Shown here piece by piece: positions 1 through 57,097 of a DNA stretch of 64,000 nucleotides. The notes under the pieces were generated by a model, which worked only from the letters and a program-made list of their open reading frames with translations, was not told the DNA's origin and did no database searches. Both the position numbers and the translations under genes were made by a program. The first letter of the stretch is position 1. Every line of letters starts with the position of its first letter. The DNA comes from Megaleporinus macrocephalus (Eukaryota; Chordata; Actinopteri; Characiformes; Anostomidae), in contig CM038709.1 of the NCBI GenBank assembly GCA_021613375.1, positions 35,496,428 through 35,560,427 on the forward strand, in the 5' to 3' direction.

Positions 1-560
1 TACCAACTTTTCAGCATCAAACATAGATAACGCATTACTTAACTTGAAAAGATTTCAGAGGTGAAAAAATGCTGTGCTTGTAAATACATGTTAGTTAAAC
101 ATCAGATCTGAATCTACTGTCACACCAAGATTTTTAGCAACTGAACCAGGAACTACAGAGAAATCATAGAGATTTAACATTAAATCTGAACATTTAGTCC
201 GAGCAGCCTTTGGACAGATAAGGAGAACTTTTGTTTGATCTGGGTTTAAAAGAAGGAAGTTCTGCAGCATCTAATGTCTTACATCTTTTACACAGCCTTC
301 TATTTTATTTAATCTGGATGTATCATTTACTGTGGCTGATATGTACAGCTATGCATCAACAGCACAGCAGTGGAAACTGATTCCATGTCTATTTTTAACT
401 GAGCATAATGGCAATATAGTGTGAATAGCATAGGACCTAAAACAAAACTTTGTGGAACTCCTGATTAATTTTTTAATTGTATAAACTGAAACTGGTCAGG
501 GAGGTAGGATGTGAACCAGGATAACGCTATTTTTGTAATCAATCATCTGCTGCTGTGTAG
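1..560 (-). pseudogene. Degenerate L2-type LINE fragment (reverse transcriptase C-terminal part)
   Basis: The sequence runs parallel to 37562-38125, the RT region of the better-preserved L2 copy in this window, with many substitutions and small indels (shared blocks such as TTTAACATTAAATCTGAACA and GAACCAGGAACTACAGAGAA). No long ORF survives. It extends off the left edge of the window. Confidence 0.8.
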
Positions 561-1439
561 CATTTATAGTGTGAGTTAATGTCAGAGTAACGATAGCTTT
601 TGGCCTTTATTTAGCCTTTAGTATAGCAGCCCTGCATTGGTCAAAGTTATCACTCAGCACTGGGGTCTTGCAGCCCATTGCTTCAACAAAGCTAGAAAAC
701 CACTGTAAGTGTCCGCTACTGACAGCATGAACAACTCTGGTGGTGTGTGTAAAAGAGACACACATACAAGACAAAACGACGTGGGAAATTTGGATGTGAA
801 ACAACGTTCGGCTCTGTTTTTGCTGCAAGACAAGCTGCTGGGTGGTCACGTGTATCTACGCACTGTTCAGTTGTACTGTTCAATCTGTTTTACACAATAA
901 AGATATTTACCCTTCTTACTGGGCTACCAAGCATCCCAAACTGCTGGACACCTGGAGTAGAACAGTTTATTCTTAAAAACACAAACTAACCAGAATTATT
1001 GCCTGCAACTCTTCACCTCAACAAAATATTTAAACCATTTGTACCAGAAAGATGGGAAGAGTATGGAGAACCAATTTTATCGGTGAAGCATAGTGTTTAT
1101 CGGTGAAGCATAGTGAAGGTAGTTTTATGGTTATCAGTGGCACTAGTTCCTTTTAATTTAATGATGATGTGATCACTGACAAAAGCAGCAGGATGAATTC
1201 TAAGGTGTACAGCGTTATATTATTTGCCCAGATTTAGCTTCAAAACTATTTGCTAAGTGCTTCTCTGTGGATAGACAGCGTTCCTCATAGTCACCTTTCC
1301 TCATTCCAGCTGAGCATGCATTTCACTTACTGAAAACAAAACACCCCAAGAATAAGCAGGAAGTGTATTGTTGTGTATGTGAAGTTTATGTGTACAAGCC
1401 AACACCAATTGGTCACTTCATTAGTGAAACTTCCCTTGT

Positions 1440-1890
1440 ATCTATACTTATTGTCCATTTTTATCAGCTTTACCCACCATATAGATGCACTTAAAGTTCT
1501 ACAATTACAGACTGCAGTCCATCTGATTTACTGCATACTTCATTAACCTGTTCTGGACCACCACAAAACAGGTATTACTTGAGAGGTGGCTCATTTTTAG
1601 TACTACAGTGACACTGACTGGTGGTAAGTTAATGTGTCGTGCACTGGTATGAGTGTATAAGACAGCAGTACTGCTGGACTTTTTTTAAACACTTCAGTGG
1701 CACTGCTGGACTGAGAATATTCCACTTACCAAAACTATCCAGCCAACAGTGTCCTGTCACCACTGATGAAGATGACACAACTATGCAGCAAGAGATGTGA
1801 CATTATATCTGACCTCACATCTACAAGGTGGGCCAACAAGGTTGGAGCCTCTAATAGAGTGGACAGAATCCACCAAAAAAAAAAAATCCA
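1440..1890. mobile_element. Dispersed non-autonomous element, copy 1 of a four-copy family
   Basis: Shares ordered blocks with 14913-15360 and 39905-40345: AGTTCTACAATTACAGACT, CAGTGACACTGAC, CACTGCTGGACT and CCAACAAGGTTGGAG. Internal sequence is non-coding. Ends are diffuse; the family's terminal inverted repeat (ATCAGCTCCACTTAC in better copies) is eroded here. Confidence 0.55.
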
Positions 1891-2118
1891 CCACCCAAAT
1901 AATATCTCTGTGGTGCTCCTGTGGGGGTCCTGATTATCGAGGAACAGGGTAAAAGGGGCTAACAAAGTATGCAGCAATTACATCATCAATTAAGACGCTG
2001 AGTTACTATTAACAGGCAAGTTGTTACATCATCATTTCACACATTGAGTTGCTATTGGGCAACATCATTAATTAAAACCTTAAGTCATCATTATTGGGCA
2101 ATACATTGGGCTAGTTGC

Positions 2119-2119
<1 letters not shown>

Positions 2120-2151
<32 letters not shown>

Positions 2152-2192
2152 TGATTAATATTAATATTATTATTATACACACACACACACAC
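2120..2192. repeat. Compound microsatellite (ATA)n and (AC)n
   Basis: An ATA trinucleotide run at about 2120-2150 and an AC run at about 2176-2192 lie about 200 bp upstream of the inferred promoter. Both produce spurious Ile/Asn and His/Thr ORFs. Confidence 0.85.
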
Positions 2193-2339
2193 CAACCATC
2201 ATCCTCATCTTCCCTGCAGGATGGCTCACACACAAACACACACCCCGCAGGATGGCTCTCTCCCCCTTTAAGTCGCCCCCCTCGCTCGTGCACTGCTCCC
2301 ACCAGCAGCAGAACTGCTGAAGCTCCATCCATCGCCACA

Positions 2340-2460
2340 GCTGCTCAGCATGCGCTCCTTACCGTGAGCCTACTGCAGCCTCGCGTACCTCCGTATTAAT
2401 ATTCAGCAGAGGGGCTCTTCTAGCAGCTCAGAGCCTCTTGCACACGGAACGCAGAGGAAC
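2340..2460 (+). promoter_or_regulatory. Probable hecw2 promoter region
   Basis: A local rise in G+C and CpG lies just upstream of a stretch that looks like an untranslated first exon ending in a consensus donor at 2693. No clear TATA box is seen; the nearest AT-rich element is around 2391-2402. The position is inferred from the exon and base composition only. Confidence 0.35.
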
Positions 2461-2692
2461 CCAGGAACCAAGGAAGAAACCCACACCTGCCCGGCCCGGA
2501 CAGATCCGGTTCTGTTGTCTGGAGCAGGCCCAAACAGCGGTCCATTAAACCAGCGCAGGATTTACACCGAGGAGGCTCTCCTTCCTCCTTTACTTACCTT
2601 CTTTTCCTTCCTTCATTCATTTATTAATTTACTCATTTACTTATTTATTTACTGATTATTTGCTCACCGGGCTCACAAACACGCACCACAAG
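2430..2692 (+). other. hecw2: Probable non-coding first exon (5' UTR) of hecw2
   Basis: A purine- and C-rich segment without a long ORF ends at CACAAG followed by GTAAGA at 2693, a near-consensus splice donor. It lies about 9 kb upstream of the first coding exon, which itself has an acceptor (AG at 11713-11714) ahead of its ATG, so an upstream non-coding exon is required. The 5' boundary is a guess. Transcript data would place the true start; an exon elsewhere in intron 1 is possible. Confidence 0.4.
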
Positions 2693-3051
2693 GTAAGACG
2701 TCATACAACGCTCCGTTTAACAGCATGCCTTATAATTATATCAAGTACTGTAATAAATGCGCCTTCTTCCTGTGACTAAGCAGATATCGCGCGCCCGCTG
2801 TGGAGCTGTGCGTGCAGGAGAGAGTGCAGACCTCTGTAATTACATAAGCGCAAGAGTTTGTCTTAATGCAGCACAGGGCTGCAACAGAAGGGAATTCCCT
2901 GCTGCAACTCAATAGCGACGAGCTGCATGCGTGACTGACATGAGAAAACACGCTGTGCGCATGCGCTGAACCGTTTCAGCAGCAAAGGCTGTTGGTTAAT
3001 ATGAAAACTGTTTTTTGCGCACGTGCATGCCTGCGACTATGATTAAGTAAG

Positions 3052-3592
3052 TGTCAGTAACAGAGCTCAGTAACAGTAATGCTAATCAATTTGCACTCAG
3101 TTGCAGTAATGCTAACCAATCAACGTTTAGTAGAATGTATGCTAATTAATCAGTACTTAAAAAAGGCAGTAAAAAATGCAAACCAGTCAGCACTAGTAGC
3201 GGTAGTGCAAACCAATCAGCACTTGGTAGCAGAAATGCCAAACAATCAGCACTCAGTAGAATTTATGCTAACCAATCATTACTCAGTAACAATACTGCTT
3301 ACTAAACAGCACTCAGTAGCAGTAATGCTAACCAGTCAGCACTCAATAGCAGTAATACTAACCAATCAGCACTTAGTAGTAGTGATGCCAACCAATCAAC
3401 GTTCAGTAGAATGTATGCTAACTAATCAGAACTCAGTGACATCCATGCCTAGCAATGAACACTCAGTTGCAGTAGTACTAACCAGTCAGCACTCAGAAGC
3501 ATTAATGCTAATCAATTTGCAGTCAATAGCAGTAATGCCAACCAATCAGCACTCAGTAGCAGTAATGCCAAGCTATCAGCACTCTGTAGTGT
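3052..3592. repeat. 30-bp minisatellite carrying CCAAT motifs, about 18 units, in hecw2 intron 1
   Basis: Tandem array of a degenerate 30-bp unit with consensus near CAGTAATGCTAACCAATCAG plus CACTCAGTAG. Because the unit is a multiple of 3 it is open in one frame and gives a false 171-residue ORF with a 10-residue period (HSVAVMLTNQ). About six units retain an intact CCAAT. It lies about 360 bp downstream of the inferred first exon. Confidence 0.9.
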
Positions 3593-3632
3593 AGTGTAGT
3601 GTAATTTTCCATATACATTTTTATATTCATAC

Positions 3633-3655
3633 ATTATATATATATATATATATAT
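3633..3655. repeat. (TA)n microsatellite
   Basis: A short TA dinucleotide tract immediately after the 30-bp minisatellite. Confidence 0.85.
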
Positions 3656-4419
3656 TAAGCTGCATACCAAATCCGAAGTTCATCTTTTGCTGTGCAAAGA
3701 GAATGTTTGCAGAGAGACTTAGGGTCAGAGGTTAATGTATGGTAGGTCTGGGAAACATCTGGCTTGTATTAGTAAAATCTTGGGGCCGTTGTTTTTCTAC
3801 CACATATGGGGAATGTATTTGGGCCAAAGGTCTTGGGGCTCAGAATGGTAAATGGGGTACTTAAACACGAGGCTCGGCAAACACATTTCAGAGCGTCTTC
3901 AGATTAGGGCAAGAGAAGGCCTCTCTCTGGCATCAGAAGATTGGACGTCGGATGTCAGATAAGATGCTATACTTTTTTGTATAATAAATTCATTTACAAC
4001 TAAGTTGGTATCTGCAGAGTTTTTCTTTAAGCTATCAACAGCGCGTCATCACAGAAGAAGAATAAACATCAGTAGGCAGATGTTATGTATGTGTATTGCC
4101 CAATTCGGGAAGTGGTGTAATTAGCAAATTTTGGAAGCTAAGTGATGATGTCTGTCAAGAAGCTGAATATTTCTGTGAGCCTTAGATGCACAATTGTGTC
4201 AGTATCTATATGAGGATATCTACATGAAGATATTAGGGATGGTCGCTGCAGGGCTTCACCACCAAAAGTGGGCCAGGCCTGCTAAAACATGTATGGTGCA
4301 AATATGGTTGACATAAAAACAATTGTTAGCCAGTTGCATGGTTGGCTGTTAGAGATTTAAATATCCACCTTGAAAAAACACAGGATACACCAAATACAGC
4401 ATTTGTGTCAATGCTATTG

Positions 4420-5330
4420 ATTGATTGATTTTTATTATACACATTATTTGTTCAAAAGAGACAATGCGTATAAATATAATAAAATAGAAACAGCCAGAGA
4501 TAACATCAAAAGCCTAAAAGACTTACGTCCATTACAATAGAATAAAAATACTAAACATATTTTCTTCCTCGTCTTAACCCTTTTTTAATGGCATATCTAA
4601 ACCCTCGCAAGCTGTTAACCATTTAAACACTTCCTGGCAACTTTACCTTTAAAACAAGAAGAAACCAAATCTGTGGAACTTGTTCACTGGTAAAACAACA
4701 GTGAACATCTTTCACCTGAATAAAATCTTTTTTTTTAAATACTAAGGAATAGGAATGACTCCATGCACATTACAGAACTGTATCAACTCAACTCTATCAT
4801 GAACTTTTAACCATCCAAATAACCCACAAATCAAATAACTCTTTTTTAATATTTTTAGAAGTTACATAATTCCAAGAACAACAAGCAAAATTAAAATAAG
4901 GCTGAATAGTAAGTGTATGTTCTATAAAACTGTTTTGTGGGAAAATAAATTGCAGAATAATTTGCATACAAAAAGCTCACATGTATATACAGAAAAAAAT
5001 ACCTAAAATGCTTCCTTGTGGAATCCCTTAAGTAACAGATGTAGGCATAGTACCTTTCACATCCACATGTTGTTTCATCCTTTCAAATATGAAGTGATCC
5101 ATTTGGCACCAATATCACTAACTTGGTTCGCAAAATATTGTGGTCATAAGCATCAAAAGCCCACACAAATTCCCTTATCAATTTCATTCCTAATAAAATT
5201 GCTCAGATAAAGTAAACATGTATCAGTAGAGCGGCATTTTATAAAACCAGAATTCGTAAATAAGATTTTGTCTAGCCAAATAAAAATGAGACTGTTCAAA
5301 GATTTGTACAGTTATCTTTGGCATGGTAAC
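4420..5330 (-). pseudogene. Degenerate LINE reverse-transcriptase remnant
   Basis: On the minus strand, broken frames give RT-like pieces: YRPVSLPC, then FIKCRSTDTCLLYLSNFI and DKGICVGFDAYDHNIL, resembling the DTCL-YL-D-I and KAFDTVDHNIL motifs of non-LTR elements. The plus-strand left end carries an ATTGATTGATTG run, as LINE 3' tails often do. Many stops and shifts; clade not assigned. Confidence 0.5.
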
Positions 5331-5829
5331 GACACAGGTCTGTAATATTCTTTATTTAATTTACTACCTTATTTATAGAGAGGAATCACTTATGCATTTA
5401 TTAATAGATTTGTTAATAGATTTGTTAGTTCACAATCTCCTTAAGCACGTCTGCCTAAAAGAGAAACACCTTGTTGTTTATAATAGTCATGGACATAACT
5501 TTCCATAGTCTGAACAGGTGGCTTATCCACAACTGGCAACTCATGTAATAAATTTAAATAGCTGTGCTGCCACTTACTTATCTGACATAAGCTTGTTTCA
5601 GACCCTAAGGTAATATACTTATTTTAGTTCTCAGCTTTTTACTATAACCTAACCATAGTCTATCTGAGACATTCTTATATTCAGCTATCGTTTAAAGTAA
5701 GCCTTTTTCTTCCTATCAATTAATCTCATTTCTTAGTTTTTAAGGACTGCCCAACTCTTCTTATCCTTATTTTTCATGTAATATTAATACAGATTATTTC
5801 TCCTTAATTCCTTCTAAAATATCACCATT

Positions 5830-6280
5830 ATTCCAAGATTAGCATCACAAGACATCAGCGCACAAACTGTGCACTGTTAGCCCCATTGCATGACAAAGAA
5901 TGGCATGAGTATGTTATATGCCTGACTGCATTGTGCTGACTGTAAAATTTGGTGGAGGAGGGATAATGATGTGTGTTGTTTATCATGGGTTGGAAAAGAC
6001 TGGAAGAGAGCTCCTAATGCTTTAGTGTACCAAGACACTGGGAAGGAACCTTTTCTGTTCCAGCATGACTTTGTTCTGGTGCAAAAAGCAAGGTCCACAA
6101 GTTGGGTGATTTTGTGTAGAAGAACTTGACTGGCCTGCACAGAGGCCTGACCTAAACCCCATCAAACACCTTTGGGATAAAATAGATAAAAGAAATCGCA
6201 AGCCAGGGCCTCTTATCTAACATCAGTGTCTGACTTTAGTTTCCACAGACATCCCAAATGTAACAGCAAAGTTTCACCAC
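5830..6280 (+). pseudogene. Tc1/mariner transposase remnant
   Basis: A plus-strand frame at about 6128-6190 reads DWPAQRPDLNPIKHLWDKI, the diagnostic block of Tc1/mariner transposases containing the second Asp of the DDE/D triad. Upstream, VKFGGGGIMM resembles the GG-S-M-W block, and PFLFQHDFV resembles the Q-DNAP block. The order is correct but frames are broken and no inverted-repeat ends were found. Confidence 0.75.
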
Positions 6281-6289
6281 TTGTATAAA

Positions 6290-8400
6290 AATACTTTACA
6301 CTTGCATGGTTGTCATAATTGTAACTATAAGCCAGTAATGCATTATGTACATTATGCATTAAGGACATGATGCACATGCAGAATTGTTGCAAGGCAAAGG
6401 CAAAACGGAAGAGTGAAGACTAATACCTGGAAAGTCCCTTTTTTATCTGTAAGGTAGTGCTTTGTAAAATGTCCATAACATCACCACACACAAAATATAT
6501 TACACTGGGACTGTCCCCATTGTTTATTTTTATAAGAATACTGGATATTTAAATGGTATATTGACCAGCAATCTACAAATGTACCTGTTTTTTTAATTTC
6601 AGGAATCTGATTATCTTAGTTAAAATGACAAGAGCATGCCTGGTCACAGTCATCATCAAAAGGCCATCACAGACCACTCATGTAAAATAGAATGTTATAC
6701 TTGTTAGACATGTGCCAGTAGTCTGTATTTCAGTATAGCAAAATATTAGACAACCACAGTTATGCTGTCACGCTACCACTAATGGACTAACAGACCGGCA
6801 GGCAACAGGCCAGTAATATTCAGAGTTTCGCTTATTGTTTACATACAACATGCAAAAACTACTGTTTACGTTTACTAGTTTTTTCATGCTGTATTGTTGG
6901 AACAGCTTTTGGTAAATGTTGCTCTGTGGCAATTCATCAAATATGGGACATTTATTAACATGCCATATAATGCATATATTAAGTTTTTAAATTCTTCTCT
7001 GATGTTCTACATAGAAGGTATGTGACTATGGTTGGGATAAAACATTCAGTTTAGGATGATCTACTTCAGTCTGCAAGCAGTGATAAAATCAAAGCATGGA
7101 GGCTACTTGCAGGTTACTTTTGGGGTTGTGATGTTAATAGACTGCTTCTCTTTTCAGTCTCCTTAGTGGGAAACATAAAACTTAGTGTGAAGCTGTTCGA
7201 TTGATTTAAGAAACTGTCCAAAGTGAAATGTGCAGATTTGGAATTAGTTGTCCTGTTTAACATGGGGGAGCTGAAGTTCCTATGTTTTCTAAAAATTCAT
7301 GTTCACATTAGTGTGGTAGTTTTGTAAATGCAGGATTTGTATTTGATTGAGGTTTATGGTACGTCAGTTTCATGTACTGAACAACGGTGGTATAGCAAAC
7401 AGTAATTATCAGGATAATTTATGTTTAACACTTATTCCTATGTACCATAACACAAATCACTTACCAAAGAGACCGTTATGTGCAACAGCAGTCACAGGCA
7501 ACATTATGTTCATGTAAAAATTCTGTGTCAGTTGCCAGGACTACAGTTGTGTAATGTGGGATATTACATAATGCATACCCTGTGCTAAATAATAAAAATG
7601 GTTATGGTTTATTAATAGATTTTTTCCTGATTTAAATCGGCTTATACACATTTGAGAGTCCTGAGATTTTTTTCTCACTGATTACTTAATGTTACAACCC
7701 ACATCACACACTGCGATACATACTTTATTCACAAACATTGAAAGGTGGGAGGCATGTGGAGGTGTGCTCCAGCAGATTTTAGTGCTGGTTTAATCTGGTT
7801 GGCTGCAGTAAAACGTTGTTAAAAAACAATGTTAAAAACAAGTGTTAAAAAACAAGTGTTGTGTAAAAAAACACACCAGCATATCTATAAATGTGTGAAT
7901 TATTTATAATTTTCATGCACATAAAAATACAATAAAAATCCCCAAAAAGGAAGTAAGAAGATGTAAATATATGGATTATGGTATCTTACTCAGTATTTAT
8001 AATCACTGTAAATAAGCATATGTAACTACTAAATCAAGTTATAATTCTCTGTTATGGTTGTTGTGTGGGACTGAAAAACTCTAGATGATAAAAATAAGTT
8101 TTTAATAATACACATCAAATTCAAATAAACTGGTAAATATTAAACAACAATACATAACATTTTAAATAGGTTAAAAGGTGAAACGTAAATAAATAAAAAC
8201 ATAATATAAATAAAACACCATTAAAGGTATAATAATAGCTCCGCATTGGTTAATTAAACCAATAAACAATTACTAAACAAGTAAAAATATATTAATATGA
8301 ACTAAAAAGCAGATTTTACCAGTTTAGTAAATGCTCTAAGCACCGGAAGGGTGATGCTGTCACTGAAACGAGTCTGGAAAAAGGAATTACTTTCACTGAG
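6290..8400. other. hecw2: Intron 1 interior without recognised features
   Basis: AT-rich sequence with no ORF, tandem array or recognised transposon. A small direct repetition (GTTAAAAAACAAGTGTT) occurs near 7815-7860. Confidence 0.4.
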
Positions 8401-8424
8401 CATTTTGTTGGTATAGGATGTCAC

Positions 8425-8750
8425 ATAAGAATCAGACCACTAACACCACTAACCTAATACCACACAGAGAGAACATCACTCGCCCATTACAGTATCAGAC
8501 CACTAACCTGATACAACACTGAGAGATCATCACTCACCCAGTACAGTATCAGACCACTAACCTGACACCACACTGAGATAAGATCACTCACCCAGTACAG
8601 TATCAGACCACTAACCTAATACTACACTGAGAGAATGTCACTCACCCAGTACAGCGAGTATCAAAACACTAACACCACAAACTTGATACCACACTGAAAG
8701 AGGATCAGTCACCCAATACAGTATCAGACCACCAATACCACTTGATAACA
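8425..8750. repeat. About 54-bp tandem repeat, 5-6 units
   Basis: Repeated unit containing ATCAGACCACTAACCTGATA, then ACACTGAGAGA, and CACTCACCCAGTACAG. Units differ by substitutions and small insertions (one has an extra ACACCACTAAC). Located in hecw2 intron 1; no function suggested. Confidence 0.85.
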
Positions 8751-9949
8751 GTACTCAACACTGTATAGTGAGGACTTGAACTCAGCATAACTAGCAAACA
8801 TCACCGAAGATACTTTCACATGTTTGCGGTAGGCTGACAGTGGCATTCAGATATTCCATTATTTTCAAAGGAGCTGCAACAAAAAATTCATATGTAGTTT
8901 TCAAGCTTTCAATTTCCACTGTGTGTAGTTCAGTCTTAACCTACGTTTCTAGATGACGAGGCTGGTGTTTACTGATAACTGTTTATTGTCTGAGGGGTCA
9001 AAAGTCTTGATTTTTCTGTTGTGGTTTTCAGCCTTTTCCTGTACACACAAAGATTCTCTGGATTATCTGAATCTGTTAATAATGCTCTGCACTGTGAAGG
9101 TAGTGTCTTTGTAGTGTTATTATTCAAATCCAGATCAAAGTAGATTTATAAATCACTGCTTTTTGTTTCTATTTGCATTTTATCCCTACTTTTTTGGAAC
9201 TTAATTAGTAGAAATCTTCATTTATGTACATCCTGGTGTTATATAAAACAAATGTGTACGTGTTGTGTGTGACAAAGAGGGAGAGAGAGGAAGAAAAAGA
9301 TAAAATCCCTAGTGCCATTTAACAGTTTGTGTGCCAGCTCCCCAAGGTGCCCGTTCTGTTGAGCAGCCGAGTACTGCAGTATCCTCCGCCAGTACACTGT
9401 TGGGACTTCCCTGTTCACAGCAGCAACAGTAAACTCTGTGTTTACGTGTAGACCATAATACTCCATTCACTGCTTAATTGACTGTATAAGGTCAAGTAAC
9501 ACACCTGTAGTCAGGATTTTACTCTGAAATCTGCTTCAACACAGCCCTTAACAAGACACAGAGTCTTATTCATGCTATTTTACATGACAACACTGGGGGC
9601 GCCATCTTTGTTTACTTTGTGTTAAAACTTCCAGTGCGCACACGGATACGTTGATACTAATTACAAGCAAAACGACAACAAACATATAAAATGACTAGGA
9701 TAATATGTCCAGTTAGAGGGAGTCACAATAATTGGAAGAAGAGGAAAACTTGGCTTGAACAACAGTGTTACGAACACAGCACATAAAGATCAGAGTGTTG
9801 TGGGACCGCCTTTTAAAGAAAAGCATCTGCGTCTATGGCTGAAGGAGCTAAATTTGAAACATCCACCCAAACCTCTGTATTGTCTGCTCTTACCATTCTG
9901 TGGAGGGGAAACCAGCACCAGAGCATCCTTATCCAGTGAAATGATTCGG

Positions 9950-10267
9950 TTATGAAGCTCCGAAGATGCAGACGCGTCGGGTGCTTATGAGGCTGTCAGT
10001 TAAGTAACTGTTTTTATGATCAGTGTCCACCGCTATTTGGGCTGTAACTAACACCCAAGCCAGGCTGCTAGTTACACCGGCTTTCAGAAATATAAACTCA
10101 CCGTCTTTGTGTAGGAGTACACGGCCAACCTTCCCACTGTGCAGGTGCTGATACACTTCACTACTTGTATAGTTTTTCATTGCTGAGCTGTCTACACTTT
10201 CCGAGAGTAAAAAGTAATTAAAAATGTCGCCATACATAACCTCAGGCCACCTTTTCATATAATCCAC
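9950..10267 (-). pseudogene. ORF fragment resembling SWIM/YqaJ-type mobile-element proteins
   Basis: A 105-residue minus-strand frame reads DYMKRWPEVMYGDIFNYFLL, MKNYTSSEVYQHLHSGKVG, GEFIFLKAGV and LAWVLVTAQ. From memory this resembles the N-terminal part of a large fish family of SWIM-finger/YqaJ-nuclease proteins, some carried by ISL2EU-type transposons (WPEV-Y-DI-NY, then LAWVLV before the zinc finger). The Cys/His finger and nuclease domain are absent, so it is a fragment if real. A sequence search would decide; confidence is modest. Confidence 0.35.
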
Positions 10268-10784
10268 TCACTGAGTTCGTTACCTTGGATGAGACAGTGT
10301 TGTCACATTCTAACTTCGTATTGCCTCTTTGGTCTCTTCCCATGTAACTGTATTAATTTTGGTAAGCTGACCGGAAGTTCTAACAGGCGGAAGAAACACA
10401 CGCTTGAAAGTAGGTGTGGCGAAATACAGTGAATACTATAATAAATTACTTATAATGAAGTAGTTAATGTAAATGAGTCAATGTACCTTAACCTTAAAAA
10501 TCCATCTGATTTAAATGACATGCATAGCTACCTATGCTACATCTGTTAGCTTAGATTAAGTAGTGCTGCTGTGAAAAAGAGACAATTTTGTTTTATGTCA
10601 GAAGAGCTGAAAATAAAGTATGTTTGGTGGTTTTGTGCCTTATACGTCTTAACAGCAGTCTCTGTAACCCAATCACAGGAGAAATCACATCTAAGACTAA
10701 CAGAGATGTTTCAAGTAGTTAAAGTCTTTTTGGCTGGTTAAGCTGTAGTTAGAGTTCTCTAAGGTCAAACATACTGTACTTTGA

Positions 10785-11035
10785 AATGGTGTGTAGTTCT
10801 GAAAGCTCTGTACTTTTAAAACTCTTTATGTCTAGGAGCTCAATACCTACAGGAACTTTGCACTCCTAGAAGCTCTGTGTTTCTAAAAGCTCTGTACTTC
10901 TAGAAGTTCTGTATTTCTAGGAGCTGTATACATATAAAAACTAAAGGATTATCTTATCTTGATGCTCTGTACGTCTAGGAGTTCTGCACCCACTTGAAGT
11001 TTTGTACTTTCAGAAGCTCTGTACATCTAGGAAGC
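10785..11035. repeat. Degenerate 20-bp minisatellite (AGCTCTGTACTTCTAGGAG-like)
   Basis: About a dozen diverged copies of a unit near AAGCTCTGTACTTCTAGGAG, interrupted around 10930-10965 by unrelated AT-rich sequence. Lies in hecw2 intron 1, 700 bp before the first coding exon. Confidence 0.8.
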
Positions 11036-11755
11036 AACAATCAGTGTAATGTATACTGTATGTGTGTAGATTTTTAAAAATCTAGTGGAATTCTGGGCAA
11101 CTATTAAACAATAAATTGTGTGATTGCTTTTTTTTTCTTGTTATAATCTGTTTCAATGTCTCCTGAAAGTCAAAATCACTAAAATCCTGTGGCATTATAG
11201 AGCAAAAAAAAAAGCCTAGTTGGGCACTTTCCTTCCCAAGATTGAGTTTAGTATGCTTAGCCGTTGTGTAGCTTGTAGTAGGTTGAATAGCTTGACATTA
11301 GAGGGCAATGCTTAAAGCTAATGACTAATGAAGACTGCTTGTTCAGGGATTCCTCAGTTCCTCTCTTTAGCCCAAGCCATTTATGTTCTCTTGCTGTGTA
11401 TGTAGATGATTTCGCTCTGTCCTCTAATTATATCACTGTATCCTTCTCTCTCAGGTTTTGTAAGCTGTTGTTCACCTACAGCAACCTTTGAATTTGGATT
11501 ACAGGACTTTCTGGGCTTTTCTCTGTATTCACATATTTACTGAAAACTGTTCTCTAGAGTGACCTGTATCTAATGCAAGGGAGTTTTCCAGAAGATTACC
11601 TAAATGCAAGTCTAGGGTCTGCATATTACCTTTGATTACCCTCTTTGAAAGACCCCCAATCACTTTGCCTTACTCCCCCACCAGCAGCCACCATTCGCCC
11701 CTCTCTTGCCACAGCAGTCCTCCCGTCCAGGCCCCGCTCCCACCAGGCGCCAGGC

Positions 11756-56788
<45,033 letters not shown>

Positions 56789-57022
56789 GACTTTCCCGAT
56801 AGAACTCTCCTTCACTTCTGCCACAGCCTGAACCCCCCCAAAATCCCATTCTGTATCTTCAACCCTCATCACCACTCTTACTATGGCCTTGGTTCCTGTA
56901 GCCTTTTTTCCTTTCCTCTTAAACTAGGACTGTGATGTGACTTCTCAGTGTTCTCGGTGGCTCCTAGTGGACTCAAGGCCAAAACCTGTCAGATACACAC
57001 ACTGCATTAGATGTCTGAGCAG

Positions 57023-57024
<2 letters not shown>

Positions 57025-57095
<71 letters not shown>
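57025..57095. repeat. (TA)n microsatellite in the hecw2 3' UTR
   Basis: About 71 bp of uninterrupted TA starting 237 nt after the stop codon, so probably present in the mature mRNA. Confidence 0.95.

Positions 57096-57097
<2 letters not shown>

Larger units (their letters stand above)
561..2339. other. Upstream non-coding region
   Basis: No gene is supported. The stretch holds one copy of a dispersed repeat (about 1440-1890), a duplicated 17-bp phrase at 1080-1113 (ATCGGTGAAGCATAGTG twice), an (ATA)n run at 2120-2150 and a short (AC)n at 2176-2192. Short ORFs here have no recognisable product. Confidence 0.5.

Noticed and set aside
3079..3594. 171-residue open frame with a 10-residue repeat (HSVAVMLTNQ)
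   Set aside because: Product of the 30-bp minisatellite; unit length is a multiple of 3, there are no splice signals tying it to hecw2, and codon pattern follows the repeat.
11645..11755. Upstream in-frame extension of hecw2 coding exon 1
   Set aside because: The extension starts at TTG, not ATG, and a splice acceptor at 11713-11714 separates it; the ATG at 11756 matches the human N-terminus.
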